Origin: Priapulus caudatus
Taxonomy: Eukaryota > Priapulida > Priapulimorpha > Priapulimorphida > Priapulidae
Assembly: GCF_000485595.1 (NCBI RefSeq)
Contig: NW_014577291.1
Location: forward strand, 319,065 to 347,208
Direction of reading: 5' to 3'
DNA length: 28,144 nt
Shown one piece after another: positions 13,851 to 23,458 of this stretch. Both the position numbers and the translations under genes were made by a program. Below the pieces are notes generated by a model that was given only the letters and a program-made list of their open reading frames with translations, ran no database searches and was not told where the DNA came from. The number at the start of each line of letters is the position of its first letter. The first letter of the stretch is position 1.

Positions 13851-14709
13851 TGCGTTTATCAGCACAGAAAAAAACGTGTTTCATGCATTGGATATACTGC
13901 AATGAACGGACGTCTAACCGAAGTTATCGCTATTAAAGCTTAGTATTGTAACGCAATTATCATTATGTTTTTTTCATGCTTTCTTATATTTATATTTCGG
14001 CTTCGTTTCAGTGCTTAGTCAATGGCAAATAGGTATGGCACCTTATAACGAGTAAACGACAACAAAACGCCACAATATAGTCATTCATTCACTCAGTTGA
14101 TTTAATTTTAACAATAATACAAAGTTGATGATCAGATCAATTAACAGGCGTGAAAATATCATTTAACTCTAGCAGCTGCGCCTAAATGATAAGTTTAATA
14201 GTCATTCAAAACACTTGCCCATCATTTGAATCTTCGGAATTGACATTCACCAGATATATTCAACTATATATGCCTCGAGTAGACGCCATCTGTGGAACTA
14301 AAGAAGAAATTCTGCTCTCCAGAATATATAAAATGTGCGCTATCACCATTTACTCGCATATGTCTTCCTCTGTTATCATGCTCTCCTCCCCTCTCTTTCC
14401 TCTCAATATCAGCTCAGACATATAAATACGTATCACGGTTTACGCTCTTCGCTGATAGACTGTTTTGTCGCTTCCTTACGTTCGAAATGCGCAAGGACGT
14501 CATCATGCCATTCAATCACGGCTCACGGATTCACTCGCCGGGGTTGGTGCGCCATTTACGGAAGACCCAAGACGTGTGTGTGTAAACGTGTCACATAAAT
14601 AAATGCGTCTGAATTCTCTCACTGTCAACGTCCCAGTTATAAAATTTCCTAATTAAGAGACCGTATTTTGCTTTGGCGGGCAGCTCTTTTCGTCGTAGAT
14701 CTTGTTAAA
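13851..14709. other. Unique segment between the two satellites, right arm
   Basis: Appears less noisy than the rest of the palindrome and is A/T-rich. It matches 1,501-2,740 in reverse complement. It contains a run of pyrimidine-rich sequence at 14,370-14,410. No gene is supported before 14,710. Confidence 0.55.
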
Positions 14710-14901
14710 ATGTTTGCAATGACGGAGTCGGAGAGAGGCGCTATTAAAGATTTTTTCTCGACTCCTAGTTCGCCTCGCCGTCAAATTGTAGAAAGATATT
14801 TGATGCGCGGATTTGCACTAGACGCTTCGCTTGTGCCAGTTAAGGGGCGCCACTTTCTGAAAGCTACTGTACTAAACCACACCCCATCACCCACCGCTTA
14901 A
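14710..14901 (+). CDS. Possible short coding fragment cut by the minisatellite (unidentified)
   Basis: An ATG at 14,710 (a second at 14,719) opens a frame beginning MFAMTESERGAIKDFF and continuing through RRQIVERYLMRGF and VPVKGRHFLKATVLN before the last residues fall into the 36-bp minisatellite. Amino-acid composition is protein-like: mixed charge, no simple repeat. I do not recognise a family. The frame is broken in the inverted copy near 1,500-1,700, which is expected if that copy is noisier. It could be a first exon, a remnant truncated by satellite expansion, or chance. Low confidence. Confidence 0.22.
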   Translation: MFAMTESERGAIKDFFSTPSSPRRQIVERYLMRGFALDASLVPVKGRHFLKATVLNHTPSPTA

Positions 14902-17585
14902 CCACTACTCACAAAATTACCCTCACCACCCTAACCACTACTACACGTACTCATCCTTACCCAACCACCTACTATCCACATACACCATCACCCACCATGA
15001 ACACCCTATCACCACTACCAATCACCCACCCCTAACCACCTACTCACCACTACACCCATCACTCACCCCTAACCACTACTCACCACTACCCCATCACTCA
15101 CCACTACCCCATCACCAGCCCTAACACCTTACTCACCCACTACCCCATCACTCACACTACCCCATCACAGGGCCTAACCACCTACGTCACCACTACCCCA
15201 TCACTCACCACTTACGCCATCACCCAGCCCTAACCACTACTCCACCACTACCCAATCACCCACCCTAACACCTACTCACCACTACCCATCAACCACCCTA
15301 ACCACCTACTCACACGACCCATCACCGCAGCCCTACCACTCTACTCAACACTACCCCTCACCACCCTAACACCTACTCACACTACCCTCACTCAGCACGT
15401 TACCCACATTCACCGAGCCCTAACACCTACTACACTACCCATCACCACCCCTAACACCTACTCACATCTACCCCATCACCCACCCTAACCACCTACTCAA
15501 CCACTTACCCTCACCAGCACCTACCAGCCTACTCCACCACTACCCCATCACCCAGCCTAACCACCTACTCAGCCACTCCCCCATCACCAGCCCTAACCAC
15601 CTATCACCACTTACCCCATTCACCCACCCTAACCACCTACTCAGCCACTACCCCATCACCCAGCCCTAACCCTACTCACCACTACCCCCATCACCCACCC
15701 TAACCACACTCACCACTACCCATCACCCAGCCTAACCACCTACTCCCGCTACCCATCACTCACACTACCCCATCACCCAGCCCTAACCACCTACTCCACA
15801 GCTACCCATCACCACCTAACCACTACTCACCACTACGCCCTATCACCCACCCCTAACCACCTACTCACCACTACCCATCACCCAGCCCTAACCACCTACT
15901 ACCTACCCCAATCACCCAGCTAACCACCTACTCCACCACTACCCCAATCACCCACCCTAACCACCTACTCACCACTACCCATCACCCACCCCTAACCCAC
16001 CTACTCAGCCACTACCCGATGCACCCACCCCTGAACCACCCTACTCACGCACTACCATCACCTCCCACTACCCATCACCAGCCTAACCACCTCACTCACC
16101 CACTACCCCATACCCACCCTAACCACCTACTCACCCTACCCCACTCACTCACCACTACCCCATCACCCAGCTCTACACCACTAATCACCACTACCCATCA
16201 CCCACCCTAATCCACCTACTCACCATACCCATCACCCACCCTAACCACCTACTTTCACCAACGTAGCCAATACCCAGCCCTAACCACCTACTCACCACTA
16301 CCCATCACGTTCACCCCTGAACCACCTATATTACACTACACCATCACCCACCTAACCACCTACTCACAATACCCATCACCCAACCCTAACACCTACGCAC
16401 CACTACCTATCACCACCCTACACCACCTACTCACCACTACTCAATCCCTTACGCCCTAACCCTGACTCCACCACTACCCATCACTCTGACCTAAACCACC
16501 TACTTCACACATACCCATCACCCACCCCTAAACCACCTACTCACCACTTACCACATTCACCCACCCCTAACACCTTACTCACCACTACCCATCACTCACC
16601 ATTACCCATTCACCCACCCCTAACCACCTTACTCACCACTAACCCCCAATCACTCACCACTACCCATCACCAGCCCTAACCACCCTACTCACCACTACCC
16701 CATCACCCACTCGCTAACCACCTACTCGCACTACCCATCACTCCACCCTAACACCTACTCACCACTACTCAATCTCCCCTAACCACCTACTACCAGCTAC
16801 CCATCCACTCACCGCCGGTAAACCACGCTACTCACCACTACCCATCACCCACCCCTAACCAGCCTAGCTCACCACTACTCAATCCCCCACCCTAACAAGC
16901 CTACTCCCACTACCCCATCACCCAAGCCTAACCACCTACTCACCACTACCCCATCACCCACCCTAACCACCTACTCACACATACCCCATCACCCACCCTA
17001 ACACTACTCCACACTATCCATCCACTCACCACTACGCCAATCACCAGCCCTAAACACCGACCTTCACACTACCCCATCACGCCACCCTAACGCACTCTCC
17101 TCGCACTACCCCATCACCCACCCTACCACGCTACCTTCACCACTACTCCATTCTCCACCCTAACACCTTACTCAACACTACCCAATCAGCCACCCTAACC
17201 ACCTACTTACCACTACTGCAATTCCCCACCTAACCACCTATCACCACTACTCAATCCCCTCATCCCTAAACCACCTACTCAACCACTACCCATCACCCAC
17301 CCAAACCACTTAACTCGCACTACTCAATGTCCTGTACTCTAACCACCTACTAACACTACCCATCACCCACCGCCTAACCACCTACTCACAACTACCTCCA
17401 TGCACCTACTCCTAACCACCTACTCACCACTACCCCATCACCCACCCCCTAACCACCTACTCACCACTACTCAATTCCTTACCCTAACCACCTACTCACC
17501 ACTACCCCATCACCCACCCCTAACCACCTACTCACCACTACCCCATCACCCACCCCTAACCACCTACTCACCACTACCCCATCAC
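14880..17585 (+). repeat. 36-bp minisatellite, C-rich orientation
   Basis: About 75 tandem units of CTAACCACCTACTCACCAC followed by TACCCCATCACCCACCC. The last units, with TAAC at 17,485, 17,521 and 17,557, give an exact 36-bp period. Shorter variants lack one CACTACCCCATCAC block or have CAATCCCTTACC instead. Indels are abundant before about 17,400 and rare after it, which marks where sequence quality improves. Each unit contains CCCTAACC, which overlaps the animal telomere word CCCTAA, but no true hexamer array is present. Confidence 0.93.
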
Positions 17586-18520
17586 TAACTATCTAGTTAC
17601 CCATGAAGAACTCTCCTTTGTGACTTGGTATCGCTAACGTAAGTACAGTGGCGCTAAGGTCGTGCACGTGATGCTGATGACGGTATAGCAACAATCTAGA
17701 CACTCTCTGACTCACTCTACAGGGACATGACAACCTCACCGGTGCATGGCGAGCCAGCTGCTCACACACATCATCGATCTCAGAATCGGTACCATTCCCC
17801 ATCCATATGTGCTTCATCCAGCCACAGCTTCACCCTCCAGCCACAGTACCATACCTTATATCTCCGTGTTTCACCCATCCACGCAGAGAGGGCTTCATTT
17901 TAGCTTCAGTACCATACCTTACCTGTGAGTGCTCTATACTTTTCTGCCGTCTGTCACACGTAGAAACCCAGGCCTTCACAATCCAGCTCCAGAAGTTCAT
18001 AACTGCATGCTCTCTGTGCTTCACTTGAACACGCACGGGGAGAGCGTTTCATCCTCTAGCCTCAGTAGCATTTCTCATCTTACTGTAATTCACTCGCCGT
18101 CAACACATACACACGCGCGCGCGCACGCACGCACGCACGCACGCACAAATGGCTTCTCCCATCTTCGGCTCCCATCTTTGGCTCTCAGCTTCGTACCATT
18201 CCTCACCTATAAGCTCTCTAGATCTCTTCGACTTATATTACACACGGGGAGGCTTTCTAGCACTAGCCCTAATTCGCATATCCCTCTGTGCTTTCATCTT
18301 ATCGCACGCAGAAATATAGAGCTTCCTTTGCCAGCCTGAGTACTATTCCCCAGGTCTCTGTGCTCCAATCCCATTACCACGTACACGGAGGGCTTCATCG
18401 TTCAGCCTCAGTACCATTCCTCCTCCGCAAGCATCGTCGAAGAGCAAATGATTCTCCTCTTACCACCTATACACACGCGCGGTATTGGGACTTCGCAGCC
18501 AAGAGTTCTGACATGTAGGT
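17586..18520 (+). repeat. Degenerate 70-84-bp repeats, possibly a decayed C2H2 zinc-finger array
   Basis: Blocks resembling GGGCTTCATC...AGCCTCAGTACCATTCCTCA...CTCTGTGCTTCA...CACACGGGGAG recur starting near 17,889, 17,970, 18,043, 18,250, 18,318 and 18,390. The ACACGGGGAG and GCACGGGGAGAGCG words resemble the zinc-finger linker (His-Thr-Gly-Glu-Arg) and the period is close to 84 bp. One frame near 17,970-18,040 reads F..., KF, SL, then a THTG-like stretch. Most Cys codons are gone and frames shift repeatedly, so no protein is encoded. An unrelated minisatellite is the alternative. Confidence 0.35.
18110..18147. repeat. CG/CA simple repeat
   Basis: An ACACGCGCGCGCGCACGCACGCAC-type tract of alternating purine/pyrimidine, inside the degenerate repeat block and probably responsible for the longer spacing of that unit. 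Confidence 0.8.
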
Positions 18521-19419
18521 AGCTCTACACTGACTCTTCTCCTGTCCAAGAGTGCGACTCACGGTTAATTATTCGCGAGGACGCGATGCTTCTCTCTTTA
18601 TCACCTCATCCGTAACGAGAATCGTGTCTAGGTGGTAGCTAGTTCGCACGCGCGATCGCATATGTACGCTGACATCGTGAGCAAGGCGACCAAGCTCCAG
18701 CTTTATTACACACGCCTTCGTCAAGAGCTGGTGCTTGGAAATGCGGCATCTTTGTGCGTGTAACACCATTGGAAATACTTTTGAATTCTTGGAAATAAGA
18801 ATTTCTGCCAGATAACAGGCCTCACTACTTTTTCGTTGCTGTAATTTTATATACAAGCTATAGGTGAGAAGGATTTTATGAAATCTAGCAGAAGTGAAGT
18901 TCGAGCTTTTCAAAAAGCTATGCGTTGACTATTTTGCTTATAATTTAGCTGGTGTGCCTTACACCTGCTATAAGACATTGCTTTACACCATGAATTTAGA
19001 ATCCACTTTCTGATAACAGCGCGCGACTGCTATAACTTCCTGCTAAAACTTCCCGTATGCAGACCACCAACCGGTTTTATGAAGGGTGCTTTATAGCAGC
19101 CCTGATAACAACGACGGCCAAGTCAAACAGACTGTTTTCTTGCATTATGCAGTCACAAGATCAACGTTAGAATTGCTTGCTATGGAAACGATAAACAGCG
19201 TGCGACTGCTAAGTTTGGGAATAAACTAACGTCGTGATAGAATTGTTGATTAATAATATACTTCATAACATTTGAAGCTGCCTATTAAAGCCGCATGCCA
19301 GTATAATCATTATAGATAGATATTGTGACACTAGTTTATTGTAAAAATCCAATTTATTAACGGACTATATTTTCTTGCATCAGTTACAAAATCAACGTTA
19401 TACATGCATGCTTGAATAT
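18521..19419. other. Intergenic DNA with short imperfect duplications
   Basis: No recognisable gene. Small related words recur: CAGCGCGCGACTGCTA near 19,018 and CAGCGTGCGACTGCTA near 19,197, and TTTTCTTGCAT followed by a CA(A/G)ATCAACGTTA near 19,135 and 19,370. These suggest old local duplication. A 114-codon open frame on the minus strand (18,569-18,913) has no recognisable domain. Confidence 0.5.
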
Positions 19420-20080
19420 ACCAATGTAGTAAAAGTTAATATTTGCCTAAAAGTTTAAATCATAGCTTATGTATTACACACTTAAGACACGGTTACATGT
19501 ACTAAGAATTATTACTGTGTGGCTTATTCAGAAAAACTACTACGTGTACAGGTTGAAATCACAGCTTATTAGCAATATCGAAAATAATAATTTTTTATGC
19601 AAACACTTGAAATGCAATGCATTACTAGTCCAAGTATAACCTTTAAGACAGATATTTTTTATCGCAAACTTTTAAAAAAGACTAGTTTTATGCATTATTT
19701 ACATAATGAGCGACATACGCAAAAACATGAAAATATAGTAAACTATTTATACCAATGTAGTAAACGTTAATATTCGCCTAAAAGTTTAAATCATAGCTTA
19801 TGTATTACACACTTGAGAGACGGATACATGTACTAAGCATTAATTGTTATTGTATGACTTATTCAGAAAAACTACTACGTGTATAGGTTGAAATTAATCA
19901 CAGCTTAATTATTAGCAATACCGATAATAATAATTTTTTTATCTAAACACTTGAAATGCAATGCACCTTCATAAGACAGAGATATTTTTGTTCGCAAACG
20001 TTTAAAAAGGACTAGTTTTATGCACTATTTACACAATGAGCGACATACACAAAAACATGAAAATACAGTAAACTATTTAT
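19420..20080 (+). repeat. 331-bp tandem dimer
   Basis: Two direct copies, 19,420-19,750 and 19,751-20,080, start with ACCAATGTAGTAAA and end with GTAAACTATTTAT. They are highly similar over most of their length, for example GCGACATAC, AACTACTACGTGTA and CACTTGAAATGCAATGCA in both. Differences are mainly substitutions and a small indel cluster about two thirds along. AT-rich, with no coding frame. It lies just downstream of the methyltransferase-like gene's stop codon. Confidence 0.92.
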
Positions 20081-20210
20081 ATACAACTTTTTATATACAA
20101 AATCACTGTTAAAAATATATAAGGTTTTCTTCTGTCTAATATTAAAAATGGGTTCCAAATAGGCAAAATTAGCGTGACTACAATTTTTCCCCAAAACATT
20201 AACAATTAAG

Positions 20211-22226
20211 TTACATTGTAGGCGTACGTATTAGTCTCCTCTTGATGGCTTCGACCTGCTTGATATCGTTTTCTACTGCAACACAATTTCTCTTCAATCT
20301 CATTGCGGCTGTTATCCCCATACCTGTAAAAATAGATTCCCCTACTTATTAAAAGATGTTTTTTCTGAAAAATGTATTGTAACATTGCACTCTTAAAACC
20401 AAATTTCTATTAATTGGGAATTGAGATTTCATATTATCGTCTTTTAAAAGAAGTATCATGCACAAGTACGTAAACGAAAGCCAAATGATAATGTACACTT
20501 GTATTAGACAAAATGACTTCGTTTCTTCCATCCTTTCTTTATAACATTATATGGTGAGCAATGTACTTATATACCTGTCCCAGAGCAAGCATCCATCACG
20601 GTGTCGTTCTCATGACAATACGCTTTTATTATTGCTGCGTAGAGGTTTTCTGGTCGCTGTTCTGCGTTGACAATGTCGCCGTCTTCGTCTCTCTCTGGTC
20701 TCGCTACCATGTCTGCTAGAAAGACATTTCCATGGGGCTGAAAAAGGTTGCTGCACCTCTCCTGCTTCCCTGTATGCCACTGGCCAACCACTATATGCTG
20801 GAGCATATTCGTGAGGCTTTGCTTTCCTTAAAATAAAATAAAATAGCGATTAAGTTTCTATTGTTTGTATTCGGGGTTAGGTTTGTTACTGTCGGTCTTG
20901 CTCTACACAATGAACAAATCATAGAATTTGTTATGGGCTATCTAAAGAGCTGGTTCAAAGCTGTATAGCTGCTGCTATCTATATTTTGTTATTAAAACAA
21001 CTTTGCACCTGGCCGAATATCATTGCAATCAATAATTGTATAAACCCTTATAGTGAAACGAGGATGACTTTGCTAAAAGGTACGCATTAGAAGAACAATT
21101 GTCCATATATATATCTCATACAAAAAATTCTTCTTTGCTTTAAAGTACATTTCAATATCGATAGCTTTACAACATGTTTTGCTGTCAGAACATCTCACCT
21201 TTTACTGGCCGTCTGCTGTAATATGCGTATGCGATCTCTGTCGCAAATCCATCTTCCTCGAGCATTTTGATGGCCTCCTCATGAGCTGATTGGCATAAGA
21301 CCACTAAGGTAAACGTCCGTACTTCCGCGTCCAAATTCATTGATCGCACAGCGAGACAGAATTTTGACAAGTCCAAGGTAGTCCAGTTCTGAAAAACAAA
21401 CAAACAAAAACAAAGCGGTTTACAGAAGAGGGCGATCCCCCAGTGCTCGCGTCTTGGAGATTGTCACAAAATAAACAAGCTACAAAGCAATCCTAGGTAC
21501 TATTCCAGTACAACAAAAATACACGATCGATAGCACGATTCCTAGAGTCACAGGTTTCTTTCTCTTGAGATATCTGAGTACAGAATTTGTACCACGTCAC
21601 ACGGAGTTAATAATCAAAGCTCAGCGCCCTGCTTTATTCACACCAAAATAAAAACACGAAAAACTCTATGAATTGTGTACATCAACTGTCATTTTCCACT
21701 GTGAAATAGTAATTTTCAGATATAGGATACCTCTGGCGGGTCGACGATCACAAGCGCTGCTCCTTCAAATGATCTGAACGTTCCAACTATTTGAGCAGTC
21801 CCAACCTCAGTTGCGTCACCTACGAGTACGACACCCGTAGATATTACATCCTCGCCGCAGGATGGTCCAACCCATTGGTTTGTCGTTGCAGACATCACGT
21901 AGCGGGAAAACTTCTGGGATTTTATTTCTGAATGAGCAGTCCCGGAAAGCAAGGAAAGAGTCTCTACTGGTGAGAGTAGGGAAGTCTCTGCATGCTTCCT
22001 CCCACAATCGTATCTTCAGTAGTTGTAACAACTTCACCTGAATTATCTGTTAAAATATACAGCACAACAACTCTTCATGCACAATACGTGTATAAACGCA
22101 TGTTCTAAATAATTTTAAGTGATGTGAGTTTGCAAGCATGCACGCACGCACATCCGCGCACACGCACGCACACCCACACTCATATACAAGCCCACTGTCA
22201 CACACACACGCTCATGCACATGCACG

Positions 22227-22295
<69 letters not shown>

Positions 22296-22324
22296 GCACG
22301 CACGCACGCACACACATACACACA

Positions 22325-22399
<75 letters not shown>

Positions 22400-22675
22400 A
22401 TAGTTAGTGCAAACCCAGCTTTAGATCCTTAGAAAATTACACACGTTAACAAGCAACTGCTGCAAACAGTTTTTTTTTAATAAACTCACCCTCACTAACT
22501 GTCCTCCAAGATCAGTGACTTGAGAGATGACACTGACTTCTATTCCTTCTTTCCACCCTCTGTTGACAATTCGTTTGTAAACACGTGTACCGTTATCTTC
22601 TGCGTGCTGTAGCCATACGAACAGTTTACCTGTGCGTTCCTCCTTTTCGATGTACCACTTCTTTGGCTGCGTCAT
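20211..22675 (-). CDS. Five-exon DNA amino-methyltransferase-like protein (N4/N6 type)
   Basis: Exons in minus-strand order: 22,675-22,490; 21,913-21,731 (or starting as far up as 21,994); 21,388-21,199; 20,826-20,575; 20,323-20,211. Donors GTGAGT, GTATCC, GTGAGA and GTATAT, plus acceptors such as TTTGTTTGTTTTTCAG and TTTTTACAG, keep one frame: 924 nt, 307 aa, ending TAA. The ATG has A at -3 and an in-frame TGA upstream. Exon 2 ends in ALVIVDPPE, the catalytic-box position. Exon 4 ends with NDTVMDACSGTG, the SAM loop. Exon 5 carries CVAVENDIKQVEAIKRRL, the acidic strand and helix after it. Catalytic box before SAM motif is the permuted order of the N6_N4_Mtase (PF01555) beta group. These enzymes methylate exocyclic amines of A or C in DNA. 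DPPE replaces DPPY/F/W, so activity is uncertain. The exon 2 start is the weakest junction. Animal host gene or captured bacterial gene cannot be decided here. Confidence 0.8.
22137..22396. repeat. (AC)n / (ACGC)n microsatellite in intron 1
   Basis: Pure CA runs at 22,231-22,290 and about 22,332-22,396, separated by CGCACGCACGCACGCACGCA (22,291-22,310) and interrupted CA. It is inside the first intron of the methyltransferase-like gene. Long frames of alternating Cys/Val or Thr/His across it are artefacts of the repeat. Confidence 0.97.
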
Positions 22676-23458
22676 TTTGAATGTTTGTGATCAATCTTCA
22701 GGCTATCCTTTTATTCAGATCTACGCATCTTAGCAATTTTTACCTAGCAAAACGCACCTGTTATGTGTGATATTCGCCTGAGTAACTTTCCATTCAATTT
22801 TCTCTTATTATTATATTATTATTATGTTATAGTATTATTATTATTATATGCAGAAGGATTATAAGGCAGCTGATTTCGTTTGAACCATTGTACATCTTTT
22901 ACCCCGCAAAGAACTACAGAGAATTGCCGATGTTGTTTGATAATTTGCTCGTCTCCAAAGGAACGATTAAGGCGGACATTGTTTGATCTATTTAACCTAC
23001 TTGGAAAAAACAAAGCACACCTAACATTCCACACTTCATGAATAGCGGAAACGGCAATCATGTAGTGCACCCCCGTTACACTAGTAGTTGTTGCAGGTGC
23101 GAGAATGACCCGAATCGGCTGCCTCAGCAGCCTGGTAATGATCGCTAATTAAACAATGCTTTCAAAACTTGACTGAATAGATTGTACCTGTGATGCTACA
23201 TAGAACCCGTAAATATACCTCTGTGCACAAACAACAAGAATAAAGAGCAGGGGCGAAACTGGCCGTCAAGCAATAGATCTAGAACTTTATGGTTATTTAC
23301 TGGTTAGCTATTATTGTAACTGGTGCATACACGAATACGCATAAACACATAACGGTCAAAACTGCTGACTATTCTAGCGTATAATGATCAGCTTTCTCTC
23401 AATTTTATGAATCTTCAATTACGTTAACTCGTCAACGTGAATGAAGATGCTTTTTCAG
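22676..23458. other. Spacer between the divergent gene and pseudogene
   Basis: Contains an (ATT)n microsatellite at 22,805-22,849, and otherwise unremarkable sequence. This region lies upstream of both the minus-strand methyltransferase-like gene and the plus-strand pseudogene. I cannot identify a promoter element with confidence. A minus-strand open frame at 22,822-23,070 is discussed among the rejected items. Confidence 0.5.

Larger units (their letters stand above)
1..16400. repeat. Giant imperfect inverted repeat (probable fold-back read)
   Basis: The left part is the reverse complement of the right part around a centre near 8.47 kb. Exact anchors include 2303-2321 against 14241-14259 (19 bases), 2665-2677 against 13932-13944 (13 bases), the ATGCATGAAA region at 2721-2730 against 13881-13890, and 7278-7287 against 9482-9491. 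The sum of paired coordinates drifts from about 16.9 kb near the centre to about 16.4 kb at the outer end, because the arms differ by many one-base insertions and deletions. Two satellites occur once per arm in opposite orientation, and a GT-rich tract faces a CA-rich one. Independent random indels in both arms and the absence of coding potential suggest a raw long read covering both strands. A true ancient palindrome is the alternative. The outer limit on the right is approximate because it lies inside a satellite. Confidence 0.9.

Noticed and set aside
1438-14600. Many open frames of 60-200 codons on both strands within the palindrome
   Set aside because: Frames do not match between the two inverted copies, compositions are skewed by satellites or A/C- and GT-rich tracts, and no domain motif is visible.
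18569-18913. 114-codon minus-strand open frame
   Set aside because: No recognisable motif, no splice or start context, and an ordinary AT-rich setting. It could be chance.
22115-22432. Cys/Val and Thr/His repeat frames over (AC)n
   Set aside because: Pure translation of a dinucleotide repeat. The same applies to 27,817-28,144.
22822-23070. Minus-strand frame containing SFGDEQ...FSVVLCGVKDV, considered as the last Ebony exon
   Set aside because: It vaguely resembles the family's C-terminal end, but there is no convincing acceptor, it lies 3.7 kb away beyond a pseudogene, and the preceding exon is not found.
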